64,000 bases of DNA, from contig CANMIH010000001.1 of NCBI GenBank assembly GCA_947497905.1, forward strand, positions 248,001 through 312,000, given 5' to 3'. Below are positions 17,131-26,490 of this stretch, piece by piece. The stretch is from an uncultured Pelagimonas sp. GTDB lineage: Bacteria > Pseudomonadota > Alphaproteobacteria > Rhodobacterales > Rhodobacteraceae. The notes below the pieces were generated by a model. That model ran no database searches, was not told where the DNA came from, and saw only the letters and a list, made by a program, of their open reading frames with translations. Every line of letters begins with the position of its first letter. The first letter of the stretch is position 1. The position numbers and the translations under genes are program-made.

Positions 17131-18671
17131 TTGACCTTAAGCTCTGCGCTTCTGGCCCCCAGAGATTGTGCCAGAGCCGCAAAGCGCGATTCCGCGACTT
17201 CGCCAAACAAAGGAGCGGCCTGGGCACTGAGGTGCAACTCAAGTGCGCGGTTTTGCGGATCCCATTCTAAACGGGCCTCATGGTCCGCGCGGTCCGCCGT
17301 CCAGATCATCGCACCAAATCGCATGGCTTTTCCAAGGATTTCGGCGCTTTGCTGGCTTTGGCTGTCCAGCAAGTCGAACAGTTCTTCGAACCGATTGCCC
17401 TCCCGTTTGTTGCGATAGCGGTGCAACAGAGCAAGTCCAAGATAGATCCGTTCCGAGTGCTTCAATCCGCCGAGATTGGCGCGGGTGGCATTGTCGAAAC
17501 AGACTTCTGCGCGATAATCTGGGTGGGCCCGCCAGCTCACGTCATGCAACAAACAGGCAGATTTGATCAGCCGCCGCCGCGCATCATCAGCTGCGGGGAA
17601 CAGAGGCCGCACAAATTTATACAGGCGTTTGCCAAAGCCGGGAATACGGGCATCTTTCGCTTCGGCAAAACGGCAGGATTCAATCAGCGGATCGCGGTCG
17701 CGAATTTCCTGCGGCATCTGTTCATACAAAAGACCTTCGCGAATGCCATAACTCGACAAGGCGATGTCTTTGGGCTCAAATTTGTCCATCAACTGAAGCA
17801 AAACCTCAGCGGCATAGGGCACAAGATCCATCCGAGTGGTCGAGAGCCCACAGGCTTTGCGCAACTTTTCCAGATCCGCAGTGGCAATCATCGCTGCGGT
17901 TTCGCGCACCGAGCGCATATCCATGCGATATTCATGGAGAACGTGCAGAGGATATCCGCGACGCTCCATATCGATCCGGGCAATGGCCCGCCAGCTGCCC
18001 CCTACAAGAAACAAACGGTCACGTTGTGGGCCCATAAAGGCGGCCAATTCGTCGAGAACGGCACGGATATGGGCTTCGCGGGTTTTCCGGTCGCCAAGAT
18101 CACGTAGCTTAAGCGGTCCCAGCGGCGAGGTGATGCGCTTGCCAACCTCTCCGTCGTTGATTTCGGCAAGCTCAAGAGACGAGCCGCCAATATCACAGAC
18201 CAATCCGTAAGATCCGGGCCAGCCCAGTAGAACGCCCTGCGCAGAGAGACGAGCCTCTTCTTCGCCGTCAATGACCCAGATTTTCAACCCGGTGTCTTGC
18301 TCTAGCTCTTCGCGAAAGCTCGCGCCGTCCTGCGCCTCGCGCATGGCCGCGGTGGCAACCACTGTCAAAGGGGGCAGGTCCATGCTCTCCGATAAAAGTT
18401 GAAACCGTTTCAGGGCCGCCCGAGCGCGCTCTTTACCTTCGGGGTTGAGGTGGCCGGTTTCGTTCATCCCGGCGCCAAGGCCACAGAGGATTTTCTCGTT
18501 AAAGAAATAGGCCGGGCTTCGGGCGGCGCCATCAAAGACCACCATGCGCACCGAGTTTGATCCGATGTCGACAACGCCGACACGCGACAGAGCACGGGCT
18601 TTGGGGTCTTCAAAAAGCGGGTGTCCGAAGGGTTCCCAATCGTCAGGTGCCAGGTCAGTTTGTTCGGTCAT
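17127..18671 (-). CDS. ppx: Ppx/GppA phosphatase (exopolyphosphatase)
   Basis: A 514-residue ASKHA-fold phosphatase that removes terminal phosphate from polyphosphate (and possibly pppGpp). Visible motifs: VVDIGSNSVRMVVFD (phosphate loop 1), AMREAQDG, and LVCDIGGSSLELAEI (phosphate loop 2). The C-terminal part (RLIKSACLLHDVSWRAHPDYR) is the HD-like helical domain. It lies immediately downstream of ppk on the same strand, the classic synthesis-and-degradation pair. A probable terminator sits between ppk and ppx, so ppx may also have its own promoter at 18672-18760. Confidence 0.93.
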   Translation of the reverse strand: MTEQTDLAPDDWEPFGHPLFEDPKARALSRVGVVDIGSNSVRMVVFDGAARSPAYFFNEKILCGLGAGMNETGHLNPEGKERARAALKRFQLLSESMDLPPLTVVATAAMREAQDGASFREELEQDTGLKIWVIDGEEEARLSAQGVLLGWPGSYGLVCDIGGSSLELAEINDGEVGKRITSPLGPLKLRDLGDRKTREAHIRAVLDELAAFMGPQRDRLFLVGGSWRAIARIDMERRGYPLHVLHEYRMDMRSVRETAAMIATADLEKLRKACGLSTTRMDLVPYAAEVLLQLMDKFEPKDIALSSYGIREGLLYEQMPQEIRDRDPLIESCRFAEAKDARIPGFGKRLYKFVRPLFPAADDARRRLIKSACLLHDVSWRAHPDYRAEVCFDNATRANLGGLKHSERIYLGLALLHRYRNKREGNRFEELFDLLDSQSQQSAEILGKAMRFGAMIWTADRADHEARLEWDPQNRALELHLSAQAAPLFGEVAESRFAALAQSLGARSAELKVN

Positions 18672-18767
18672 AATCGTCCCCAGTTAGGGTAAAATTATTG
18701 TCGGACCGGGGCCAGAGGGTCAAGGATTCGCAGCCGCGACTTTTATGTCATTGGTATAGGAACATTG

Positions 18768-18807
18768 AGAAAAATAACGCCGCCTCACGTCAAAGCTCGG
18801 GCGGCGT
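18768..18807 (-). terminator. Terminator after ppk
   Basis: On the minus strand ACGCCGCC pairs with GGCGGCGT across a 15-base loop and is followed by TTATTTTTC. The stem is good but the loop is long. Confidence 0.7.
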
Positions 18808-18836
18808 CGTGTCGATTTTTGCGCCGAGCGCGCAGG

Positions 18837-21008
18837 CTAGTCTTTGTGTGTCAGCTGGGGCACATCAGAGGCACCTGCCGATCCGCGCCCTGAGAGCGAA
18901 GGGTTCTCCATGAAAAAGCGGTGACAGCTAAAGGCGCGTTCGCCTGTGGGTATGGCATGGCGCGTGAATTTGCCATCCGGCTCCATCACCCAGCTTTGTG
19001 CCGTATCCGCCAGATTGGCGGCCATAACCTGACTGACGATCTGGGCTTTGACCGTGGGGTTGTTGATTTCAACACCGGTTTCAATGCGACGGTTGAGATT
19101 TCGGCCCATCCAATCCGCAGAAGACATAAAGACCCGCGCTTCGCGATGCGGAAGGCCGTGACCATTGCCAAAGCAGACAATCCGCGAATGCTCGAGAAAC
19201 CGCCCGACAATTGATTTGACGCGGATGTTATCTGACAGGCCTTTGACGCCGGGGCGCAGACCACAAATACCGCGCACAACCAGATCAATCTGCACGCCGG
19301 CCTGACTTGCGCGATATAGCGCGTCGATCATGTCAGGGTCGATCAGCGAATTCACCTTCAGCCAAATCTGGGCCGGTCGCCCGTTTCGGGCGTGATCCAT
19401 CTCGGCCTCAATCAAATCGAGCATGCCGGATTTCAGCGTGTGGGGCGAGAAGCGCAGGTTTTCGAGCCCTTCGGGTTTGGCATAGCCCGACAAGTAGTTG
19501 AACAGTTTGGCCGCATCGCGCCCCAGAGAGGCATCACAGGTGAAAAAGCTCAGGTCTGTGTAAACCTTGGCCGTGATCGGGTGGTAGTTTCCGGTGCCCC
19601 AATGGGTGTAGGTCACCAGCTTGTCACCTTCGCGGCGCACCACCTGGCTGATTTTGGCGTGGGTTTTCCATTCGAGAAATCCATAGACCACATGTGCGCC
19701 TGCGCGTTCAAGTCGGCGCGACTGACGAATGTTGGCGGCCTCGTCAAAACGGGCCTTCAGTTCGACCAGAGCCGTGACCGATTTCCCGTCTTCTGCCGCT
19801 TCACAAAGGGCTTCGACAATCGGTGATTTCTTTGACGTGCGGTACAGGGTCTGTTTGATCGCAACGACATGAGGATCCATCGCCGCCTGTCGCAGAAAAC
19901 GCACCACCATATCAAAGGTTTCATAGGGGTGGTGGAGCAGCATGTCTTTTTGTTTGATGGCTTCAAACATATTGCCGTCGTGATCCTGAACCCGCTCGGG
20001 AACACGTGGCGTGAACACCGGCCACAACAGATCTGGTCGATCTTCAATCACCAGCTCTTTGGTGTCTTCGAGACCAATCAAACCGTCAATTTCGGTGACT
20101 TCGGCGTCGTCCACGCCAAGCTCTTCCATGACAATCTCGCGCAGCCCTTCGGGGGCACCGGCGCTGATGGTCAGCCTGATCACCTCGCCTCGGCGGCGGC
20201 GTTTCAACGCAACCTCAAATTCGCGCACCAGATCTTCGGCTTCTTCCTCAACCTCAAGGTCGCTGTCGCGCAGTACGCGGAAACCAAAATGATGGAGCGC
20301 TTTATACCCGGGGAACAGGCTGTCGATATGGAGCAGAAGTACGTCTTCCAGCAGGATGAACCGGTGCGTTCCGGCCTCAGCAGGCAAGCGCATAAAGCGG
20401 TCAATCTGCTGCGGAATCGGCAGAAGGGCCTGAAGCGGACGATGGTCGCGATTGCGCTCTAGCTGAAGCGCAAGACAATAGCCCATATTGGCAATGAAGG
20501 GGAACGGGTGGGCCGGGTCAATGGCGAGAGGTGACAGGACCGGAAACACCTGATCGAGGAAAGCATCGGCCAGAAATTCGGTATCGGCTTTGGTCAGATC
20601 CTCCCGCGACACGATGCTGATGTTTTCGGCTTCCATCAAGCTACGAAGATCGCTTAGAACCCGCAGCTGTTCTTGCATCAACCGGCGTGCATCCTGATCA
20701 ATCAGCGAAAGCTGTTTAGCGGGCGTCAAGCCATCTGCCGCGGGTGTGGTGTTACCCGCGCGGGCCAATTCACGAAGCCCCGCGACCCGAACGGTGAAAA
20801 ACTCATCAAGGTTGGCCGCAGAAATCGACAGAAACCGCATCCGTTCAAGCAGAGGAACACGGGGGTTTTCTGCTTCCTCCAAGACGCGCCAGTTGAAGCC
20901 AAGCCAGCTGAGCTCACGATTGTGAAACCGACCGGGGCCAGTGGCGTCAAAATCTTCGAGTTCAACAGGGGCGGGGCGCGGGGATTTGAGAAAGTCTGCT
21001 TGGGTCAT
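18837..21008 (-). CDS. ppk1: Polyphosphate kinase 1
   Basis: A 723-residue enzyme that polymerises the gamma phosphate of ATP into polyphosphate. The N-terminal domain shows [17 protein letters not shown] and [13 protein letters not shown]; the catalytic part shows [40 protein letters not shown] and [13 protein letters not shown], in which the His should be the phosphorylated residue. In-frame ATGs also exist at 21056, 21044 and 21020; 21008 (MTQADFL) is chosen as the shortest start that keeps the family N-terminus, but none has a strong ribosome site. Same strand as hdaA and perM. Confidence 0.95.
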   Translation of the reverse strand: MTQADFLKSPRPAPVELEDFDATGPGRFHNRELSWLGFNWRVLEEAENPRVPLLERMRFLSISAANLDEFFTVRVAGLRELARAGNTTPAADGLTPAKQLSLIDQDARRLMQEQLRVLSDLRSLMEAENISIVSREDLTKADTEFLADAFLDQVFPVLSPLAIDPAHPFPFIANMGYCLALQLERNRDHRPLQALLPIPQQIDRFMRLPAEAGTHRFILLEDVLLLHIDSLFPGYKALHHFGFRVLRDSDLEVEEEAEDLVREFEVALKRRRRGEVIRLTISAGAPEGLREIVMEELGVDDAEVTEIDGLIGLEDTKELVIEDRPDLLWPVFTPRVPERVQDHDGNMFEAIKQKDMLLHHPYETFDMVVRFLRQAAMDPHVVAIKQTLYRTSKKSPIVEALCEAAEDGKSVTALVELKARFDEAANIRQSRRLERAGAHVVYGFLEWKTHAKISQVVRREGDKLVTYTHWGTGNYHPITAKVYTDLSFFTCDASLGRDAAKLFNYLSGYAKPEGLENLRFSPHTLKSGMLDLIEAEMDHARNGRPAQIWLKVNSLIDPDMIDALYRASQAGVQIDLVVRGICGLRPGVKGLSDNIRVKSIVGRFLEHSRIVCFGNGHGLPHREARVFMSSADWMGRNLNRRIETGVEINNPTVKAQIVSQVMAANLADTAQSWVMEPDGKFTRHAIPTGERAFSCHRFFMENPSLSGRGSAGASDVPQLTHKD

Positions 21009-21094
21009 ATCCGGCTTATGCATTAGAGAATGCAAAACTTTCATGACGGAGATCAAAACACCGTTTCGTTTTGCGTCACCGCATCTTGCACGCC

Positions 21095-21778
21095 CTAACG
21101 CTCTTGCGCAAGCTGGGCCATCACCTGAACCGCAAGGGGGCGGTTAACCCCGCCGCTGCGCCCAAGCGCGGCTTTGTCCAATGCCTCCACAATCCCCTTG
21201 GCCGCACCATAGCTTCGGGGCATCTGGCGGAGCAGATAGGGGATGACATCCATGGTGGGCACAATCTGCCGATCAGCGAAAAGCTTCACGAGGATTGCGG
21301 CCAGCAGACGGTCATCCGGCCCAGTGAGCGAGGCGGCTTGCGCGCCCATCATGCGGCTTTTGAGGTCTGGAATGCTCAGGGGCCAGTGGTTGGGTGGCTG
21401 CGCCCCGGTCAACATCAAAGCATTGCCCTGCGCCAGGGCCATGTTGTGCAGGTGAAACAGGATCTCTTCGATGTCCCGGTCACCGGCGATTTCATCGATG
21501 TCTTCGACCACAACCGGGGTCGCGGCCAAAGCGGGGATATCCTGATGGGGCAGATCCTTTGCGGCGACAATCTGAGCGCCGGACAGCGCGGCCCAGACAT
21601 GCGCCAGATGGGTTTTACCCGACCCCGGCTGGCCGGACAGCACCATTTTCATGGCAGGCCAGTTTTGCCAGCCTTCAACAAGAGCAACCGCCAGCGCGTT
21701 TGATTCGCTGACGAAAAAGTCTTCTCGACCCCGCGCCGTGCGAACGGGCAGGGGCATCTGCAGTTGTTCTTTGGTCAT
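21095..21778 (-). CDS. hdaA: Regulatory inactivation of DnaA protein HdaA
   Basis: A 227-residue DnaA-related AAA+ protein. The N-terminal QLQMPL (residues 5-10) is a beta-clamp binding motif, as needed for clamp-dependent hydrolysis of DnaA-ATP. Walker A is GQPGSGKTH, the Walker B-like segment is VVVEDIDEI, and sensor II lies near the C-terminal RPLAVQVM. The DNA-binding domain of DnaA is absent. The start directly abuts the perM stop with AGGA in the perM end as ribosome site, so the two are coupled. This protein limits replication initiation to once per cycle in relatives. Confidence 0.93.
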   Translation of the reverse strand: MTKEQLQMPLPVRTARGREDFFVSESNALAVALVEGWQNWPAMKMVLSGQPGSGKTHLAHVWAALSGAQIVAAKDLPHQDIPALAATPVVVEDIDEIAGDRDIEEILFHLHNMALAQGNALMLTGAQPPNHWPLSIPDLKSRMMGAQAASLTGPDDRLLAAILVKLFADRQIVPTMDVIPYLLRQMPRSYGAAKGIVEALDKAALGRSGGVNRPLAVQVMAQLAQER

Positions 21779-22858
21779 TTACGTGTCCTCGCGCCCGACG
21801 ATGCCGCGATATAGGCGGCCCCCTTTATACTGATCGGTTGCGAAACGTGCCAGTACCCCAAGGGACGCAGCCAATGGCACCGCGACCAGCATGCCGACAA
21901 AGCCAAAAAGCGAGCCAAAGACCGACAGGGCCAGAAGCAGCCAGACAGGATGCAGGCCCACGGATTTTCCCACCAGACGGGGGGTGAGGAAGTTGCCCTC
22001 AACAGCCTGTCCTGACAGGAAGATGACGGCGACGACGGCAATCCAGTGCCATTCGCCCCAGAACTGGAACAGGGCCAGACCAATGGCCAGAACACCGCCG
22101 ACCAACGAACCAACATAGGGAATGAAGGTCAGCATGCCTGCGATCACCCCAACAACCAGCCCAAAGTTCAAACCCACCAGCCACAAAGCGACCGCATAGT
22201 ATCCACCGAGGATCATGCAGACCGAGCCCATACCGCGCACAAACCCGGCAAGAACCGCATCCACATCACGTGCCAGATGGCGCACCGTTGGGGCGTGATC
22301 CAGCGGTAGAAGTTCGTCAATGCGCTCGATCATCCGGTCCCAGTCCAGCAGAAGATAGACGGCCACAACCGGTGAAATGACCAAAAGCATGATCCAGTTC
22401 AGCACAGAAAAGGCCGAGCTGAGCACCGTGTTGACCAACTCGCCCCCACGCGACTGGATCATCTGCCCGACATTGCCAAGCGCCTGCCGTAGCGCGCTTT
22501 TTTCATTGATCAGGCTGGGAAAGCGTTCAGAGAGAAAGGCCTGCAGGTCGCTGAACAATGTGGGCGCCACATTAAACAGCGCCACCGCCTGATTGACGAG
22601 TGTTGGGATGATGGCAAGCACCATGATGATCACCCCCATGAGGCAGATCACCGTTATAATCCCGGTCGCCGCCGCGCGGGTGAACCCCATCCGCTCAAGC
22701 CGGTCCGCCACGGGATCAAGGAAATAGGCAATCGCTGCGCCGATGACGAAGGGCAATAGCACATCGCCAAGGAACCACAGGATCAGGGCCCCAACGGCGG
22801 CGCTGATCCCCCAGTATTTGGCTTGTTTTTCGACGGGCAGTGGCATGCGCGCTCCCAA
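21779..22858 (-). CDS. perM: AI-2E family transporter (PerM-like permease)
   Basis: A 359-residue integral membrane protein with about eight hydrophobic segments in the AI-2E layout: two at the N-terminus (GALILWFLGDVLLPFVIG), a pair around residues 60-80 and 150-170, and the conserved cluster near 230-320 with FIPYVGSLVGG, GNFLTPRLVGKSVGLHPVWLLLAL. Members export quorum signals or act in Na+/H+ exchange; the substrate here is unknown. ATGs at 22858 and 22846 are both possible. The tetR gene ends 33 bases upstream with no terminator between, so read-through from it is possible. Confidence 0.9.
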   Translation of the reverse strand: MGARMPLPVEKQAKYWGISAAVGALILWFLGDVLLPFVIGAAIAYFLDPVADRLERMGFTRAAATGIITVICLMGVIIMVLAIIPTLVNQAVALFNVAPTLFSDLQAFLSERFPSLINEKSALRQALGNVGQMIQSRGGELVNTVLSSAFSVLNWIMLLVISPVVAVYLLLDWDRMIERIDELLPLDHAPTVRHLARDVDAVLAGFVRGMGSVCMILGGYYAVALWLVGLNFGLVVGVIAGMLTFIPYVGSLVGGVLAIGLALFQFWGEWHWIAVVAVIFLSGQAVEGNFLTPRLVGKSVGLHPVWLLLALSVFGSLFGFVGMLVAVPLAASLGVLARFATDQYKGGRLYRGIVGREDT

Positions 22859-22891
22859 AAGATGGTCTATCGGCTCAGATGTTTCTCACGC

Positions 22892-23443
22892 CTAGGTGCT
22901 AGGGGATTGCATCAAGTCCAGCAACAGATAACGTGCCTTGCGCCCGGTGTCAGCCTGTGTTGCGGAAAGCTGCTCAAGTCCCAGATGAGCGGCGTAAAAA
23001 AGCCGCGCGGCCTCTGGGTTGGTTACCCCGATCTGGGCAAGCTCCTGTGCTAGATAGGCAATGCGGGCGCCGTCAGCCTGTTGCAGCAGCTGAGCCGCCT
23101 CTGCGTCATAGCGGGCCCAGTCGCGGATGGCGGGTTCGACGGCCGTGCCGCCAAATTCCTCAGGTGTCTCTGAGGCCACGTCAATCAGCGCCTTAAGGCG
23201 GGGCAACCCGGGGGGCAGGGGTGTCAGCCGGTCAATGATCGTGGTGGTCGCGCGTTCGGCCCAGAACTGCAGCATGGCGGATTTGAACGCGGGCAGATCT
23301 TTGAAATGCCAATAGAACGAGCCCTTGGTGGTTTTGAGATCACGCGCAATCGCCTCGGCGCGCAAGGCACCGGGGCCGCCTTTGGCAAGCGCGCGAAAGC
23401 CGGCTGCAATCCAATCTTCCTGAGACAATCTGGGTCTGGTCAT
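22892..23443 (-). CDS. TetR-family transcriptional regulator
   Basis: A 183-residue repressor-type protein. The N-terminal helix-turn-helix reads LSQEDWIAAGFRALAKGG, ALRAEAIARDLKTTKGSFYWHFKDLPAF, the standard TetR_N pattern. The C-terminal part is a ligand domain with no strong clue to its inducer. The start at 23443 (MTRPRLSQ) is set by the domain; the upstream in-frame extension would read through the operator region and into the neighbouring gene. It is divergent from a small membrane gene, and two similar palindromes lie in between, so it most likely represses both promoters. Confidence 0.92.
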   Translation of the reverse strand: MTRPRLSQEDWIAAGFRALAKGGPGALRAEAIARDLKTTKGSFYWHFKDLPAFKSAMLQFWAERATTTIIDRLTPLPPGLPRLKALIDVASETPEEFGGTAVEPAIRDWARYDAEAAQLLQQADGARIAYLAQELAQIGVTNPEAARLFYAAHLGLEQLSATQADTGRKARYLLLDLMQSPST

Positions 23444-23450
23444 TTGGTGA

Positions 23451-23468
23451 CCATACGGGGGCGTATTG
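23451..23468. promoter_or_regulatory. Probable TetR operator O1
   Basis: CCATACG-GGGG-CGTATTG: 7-bp arms around a 4-base spacer, with one mismatch at the outer arm. Starts 7 bases upstream of the tetR start codon, so binding would block its translation-start region and transcription. Confidence 0.75.
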
Positions 23469-23492
23469 ACTCTTTCCAGCGCATATTTCACA

Positions 23493-23510
23493 CCATACGT
23501 AACCGTATGG
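23493..23510. promoter_or_regulatory. Probable TetR operator O2
   Basis: CCATACG-TAAC-CGTATGG: perfect 7-bp arms around a 4-base spacer. It starts exactly 42 bp after O1 (four helical turns) and lies 23 bases before the membrane-protein ATG at 23534. Confidence 0.8.
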
Positions 23511-23533
23511 AATCGATGTATCGGAGAAACCCC

Positions 23534-23911
23534 ATGTCCCGTTCCTTTCTCGCTCTTGCCGTTGCGATGGCTTTGACCCTGTGCCTGCATGTGTTTGGAG
23601 GCGGGCCACAGTATTCCGAACCCTTTGAGACCATCCTGCCAGAGGGGGATCTGCGAGTGATGGGCTGGGTGCTCTGGCACGCGGTCACCGTGGTTCTGGG
23701 CGTGCTGGCCCTGGCCTATCTGCGGCTGGCTTTTCGGCCCAATGGTGATCTGCTGGTCTTTACGACCCTGCTCCAGCTGGGTTGGGCCGGGTTGTTTCTA
23801 ACCGGTGGGATCCTGTGGCTGGATAACCTGTGGATCCAACCGCAATGGGTGCTGTTTCTGGGCTTTCCGCTGTTGGCGCATCTTTTTGCGTGGCGTCAGG
23901 CCAGATCCTAA
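23534..23911 (+). CDS. Small four-helix membrane protein
   Basis: A 125-residue protein with four hydrophobic segments (about residues 4-22, 42-64, 72-95 and 103-120), with a periplasmic-looking loop GGGPQYSEPFETILPEGD after the first helix. No known motif. It is the probable target of the divergent TetR protein, since a perfect operator lies just before its start. The start at 23534 is chosen because it follows the operator and has GGAG ahead; an upstream open frame to 23306 overlaps tetR and is not credible. Confidence 0.78.
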   Translation: MSRSFLALAVAMALTLCLHVFGGGPQYSEPFETILPEGDLRVMGWVLWHAVTVVLGVLALAYLRLAFRPNGDLLVFTTLLQLGWAGLFLTGGILWLDNLWIQPQWVLFLGFPLLAHLFAWRQARS

Positions 23912-23916
23912 GCAAA

Positions 23917-23943
23917 ACGGACGGCCCCATAAGGACCGTCCGT
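23917..23943 (-). terminator. Terminator of the fasciclin gene
   Basis: ACGGACGG and CCGTCCGT form an 8-bp stem. On the minus strand it is followed by TTTTGCT; on the plus strand no T-run follows, so it mainly serves the minus-strand gene. Confidence 0.7.
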
Positions 23944-23965
23944 CACGTTCATGCCTGTCGTGCTG

Positions 23966-24478
23966 TTAGTGGCACGCAGGGCGTGTCCCCGGCAAAAGCA
24001 CCTTATCGATCACGTGGATGATGCCGTTATCCGCGACGATGTCTGCAATCACAACATTTGCCGTGTCACCTGTCCCATCCGCGATGGTCACACCCGCCCC
24101 GGCGGTGATGCAGAGGCGTTCCGAGGCCAACACTGGTTTGAAATAGGTTGAACCTGAAGGAAAGTCCGCGGCACTAAGTTTGCGGTCGTCTACATGATAG
24201 AGCAAAACATTGGTGAGTTTGTCTTTGTTCTCGGGCTTTAAAAGCGTTTCGACCGTGCCGTCGGGCAGTGCGGCAAAGGCGTCATTCACGGGGGCATAAA
24301 CCGTAAAGGGGCCGGGGCCTGCCAAAGTATCCGCCAGACCCGCGGCGGTCACTGCTGCTACCAAGGTGCTGAATCGATCGTCACCGGCGGCAATGTCGAC
24401 AATAGTGTTCGCCTGAGCAGTGCCTGTGAGACCTGCAAGTGTCAGGGCGGCGGCAATGCATGTAGATTTAAACGTCAT
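23966..24478 (-). CDS. Exported fasciclin-domain protein
   Basis: A 170-residue protein with a Sec signal peptide (cleavage near AQA-N) and one fasciclin domain: DIAAGDDRFSTLVAAVTAAGLADTL, then GPFTVYAPVNDAFAALP (H1 box-like) and the C-terminal NGIIHVIDKVLLP (H2 box). Such domains mediate adhesion or bind cell-surface material. Two Cys (RLCITAG and the C-terminal PACH) may form a disulfide. Monocistronic, divergent from proS. Confidence 0.9.
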   Translation of the reverse strand: MTFKSTCIAAALTLAGLTGTAQANTIVDIAAGDDRFSTLVAAVTAAGLADTLAGPGPFTVYAPVNDAFAALPDGTVETLLKPENKDKLTNVLLYHVDDRKLSAADFPSGSTYFKPVLASERLCITAGAGVTIADGTGDTANVVIADIVADNGIIHVIDKVLLPGTRPACH

Positions 24479-24631
24479 CAGAGTGTCCTCTCAACCTGTT
24501 GTATGCCGGTTACGCCGACCCTGGCGGTTTGGGTCACGCTCCTCACGAAGTCGTGAAATGCTGTGATCTCTTGCAATGAACCGCCTCATGGCCCAAAACG
24601 CAGAAAAACAGCTTGTCCACTGAGGGTCCTT

Positions 24632-25984
24632 ATGCGCCTATCCCGTTACTTCCTGCCCGTTCTCAAGGAAACGCCGTCTGAGGCGCAGATCGTCAGCCAC
24701 CGCTACATGCTGCGCGCTGGTATGATCAAACAGCAGTCTGCCGGGATCTATTCCTGGCTGCCCATGGGCTTCAAAGTTCTGCGTAAGATCGAGAACATCA
24801 TCCACGAAGAACAGGCCAAAGCCGGTCACATCCCGATGCAGATGCCGACCCTGCAGACCGCAGATCTGTGGCGCGAGTCCGGCCGCTATGACGGTTACGG
24901 CGAAGAAATGCTGCGCATGAAAGACCGTCATGACCGCGACATGCTGTTCTCGCCCACCGCAGAAGAGCTCTTCACCGATGTGTTCCGCGCCCATGTGGCG
25001 TCGTACAAAGACCTGCCGCTGACCCTCTATCAGATCCAGTGGAAGTTCCGCGATGAAATCCGCCCGCGCTTTGGCGTGATGCGAGGCCGGGAATTCTATA
25101 TGAAAGACGGCTATAACTTTGATCTGACCAAAGAAGACGCGCTGCACGCCTACAACCGTCACCTGGTCAGCTACCTGCGCACCTATGAGCGTATGGGCCT
25201 GCAGGCGATCCCGATGCGGGCCGATTCCGGGCCGATTGGCGGCGACGACACCCATGAATTCCTTGTTCTGGCAGACACCGGTGAATCCGAGGTCTTCTAC
25301 GACAGTGAAGTGACCGATCTGACCTTTGGCGATCGCGAGATCGATTTTGACAGTGTCGAACAGTGTCAGGCGGTTTTGGAAGAGTTCACCTCGCGTTATG
25401 CTCGCACCGATGAAACTCATGACGAAGCGCTGTTTGATCAGGTGCCAGAAGAGCGCCGCCGCGTTGCCCGTGGTATCGAGGTTGGTCAGATCTTCTACTT
25501 TGGCACCAAGTATTCGGAAGCTATGAACGCCACCGTACAGGGGCCGGATGGCAAACCGACCCCGGTTCACATGGGCTCACATGGCATTGGTGTGTCCCGT
25601 CTATTGGGGGCCATCATTGAGGCCTCGCATGACGACAAAGGCATCATCTGGCCTGAGGGTGTGACTCCCTTCCACGTGGGCATCGTGAACCTCAAGCAAG
25701 GTGACGAAGAGGCGGATGCGGCCTGTGAGGCTCTGGAGAAGAGCTTTGAGGCGCTGGGCCTCGAGCCGCTCTATGACGACCGTAAAGAACGGGCCGGTGG
25801 CAAATTCGCGACCATGGATCTGATCGGTCTGCCATGGCGCATCACCGTTGGCCCGCGTGGGTTGAAAAATGGTGTGGTTGAACTGACCTCGCGTCGGACC
25901 GGCGAGAGCGAAGAGCTCACGCCGGAACAGGCGGTGGCCAAAGTCGTCGAGATCTATGCCAAGCACCACGTGCGCGGCCTGTGA
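24632..25984 (+). CDS. proS: Prolyl-tRNA synthetase (short, alphaproteobacterial type)
   Basis: A 450-residue class II synthetase charging tRNA-Pro. Motif 1 is near [21 protein letters not shown], motif 2 is [27 protein letters not shown], and motif 3 is [16 protein letters not shown]; the C-terminal anticodon domain holds [16 protein letters not shown]. The roughly 180-residue editing insert of the E. coli type is absent, as in other alphaproteobacteria. The start at 24632 ([15 protein letters not shown]) is family-typical, although the ribosome site is modest. A terminator follows. Confidence 0.96.
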   Translation: MRLSRYFLPVLKETPSEAQIVSHRYMLRAGMIKQQSAGIYSWLPMGFKVLRKIENIIHEEQAKAGHIPMQMPTLQTADLWRESGRYDGYGEEMLRMKDRHDRDMLFSPTAEELFTDVFRAHVASYKDLPLTLYQIQWKFRDEIRPRFGVMRGREFYMKDGYNFDLTKEDALHAYNRHLVSYLRTYERMGLQAIPMRADSGPIGGDDTHEFLVLADTGESEVFYDSEVTDLTFGDREIDFDSVEQCQAVLEEFTSRYARTDETHDEALFDQVPEERRRVARGIEVGQIFYFGTKYSEAMNATVQGPDGKPTPVHMGSHGIGVSRLLGAIIEASHDDKGIIWPEGVTPFHVGIVNLKQGDEEADAACEALEKSFEALGLEPLYDDRKERAGGKFATMDLIGLPWRITVGPRGLKNGVVELTSRRTGESEELTPEQAVAKVVEIYAKHHVRGL

Positions 25985-25999
25985 TCTGACGACATTCTG

Positions 26000-26419
26000 T
26001 TAAGAAAGGGCGGCCTCGGGTCGCCCTTTTTCTTTGGCGGGCAGGGATTGCAACACCGCAAAGCTCAGCTCAATTGCGATAAAAACCCAGATCACAGGGC
26101 TGGCGCCGTTCAGAGCGGCGTTCAACATCCAGGCCGAGAAAAGCCAGCGCCCCAATGCATCGTAGCGCATGAGGCGCAGGTCTTTGAGGTGAAGGCGGAC
26201 AGCGGACCAGATCAGCACAACCGTTCCAAAGAAATTGCCAAACAACACACCAAAGACACTGAGCTCTGGTAAAGCGGCCCAGCCGAAGGCGGCGTGGAGG
26301 TGACCAACGGCCCAGAAAAATAGGCCAATGGTAAACGGGGTCGCAAAGGGCCAGGTTACGATCAAATCATAAAGCGCAGAGACCCGGTTGAGACGGTACA
26401 TGGTATCTTGGGATAACAT
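26000..26419 (-). CDS. Membrane protein under MerR-type control
   Basis: A 139-residue protein with four hydrophobic segments (about 18-40, 53-75, 88-103 and 105-125). The loop VRLHLKDLRLMRYDALGRW between the second and third is basic, so it probably faces the cytoplasm. No metal-binding motif or transport signature is visible, and I do not recognise the family. A MerR-style promoter lies upstream on the minus strand, and a divergent merR gene faces it. The last codons overlap the proS terminator. Confidence 0.78.
   Translation of the reverse strand: MLSQDTMYRLNRVSALYDLIVTWPFATPFTIGLFFWAVGHLHAAFGWAALPELSVFGVLFGNFFGTVVLIWSAVRLHLKDLRLMRYDALGRWLFSAWMLNAALNGASPVIWVFIAIELSFAVLQSLPAKEKGRPEAALS
26005..26031 (+). 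terminator. Terminator of proS, inside the end of the convergent gene
   Basis: AAAGGGCG pairs with CGCCCTTT across a GC-rich loop and is followed by TT. The same bases encode the last residues of the minus-strand membrane protein (KEKGRPEAALS). Confidence 0.85.
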
Positions 26420-26449
26420 TCGAGTTTTCCTTTGTTTCGAATGCCACAG

Positions 26450-26481
26450 GCTATAAACCTTGGAGCACGGTCCAAGGTCAA
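26450..26481 (-). promoter_or_regulatory. MerR-type promoter with 20-bp spacer and operator
   Basis: Read on the minus strand: -35 TTGACC (26476-26481), a 20-base spacer, and -10 TATAGC (26450-26455). Inside the spacer is the inverted repeat ACCTTGGA-N6-TCCAAGGT (26457-26478). A too-long spacer with the dyad between the boxes is the hallmark of MerR activators that untwist DNA. Confidence 0.85.
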
Positions 26482-26490
26482 GGAGGTTTC

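Noticed and set aside
17280-18107. 275-codon open frame opposite ppx
   Set aside because: Shadow of ppx; low-complexity His/Phe/Lys content without motif.
24638-25570. 310-codon open frame opposite proS
   Set aside because: Antisense shadow of a certain tRNA-synthetase gene.
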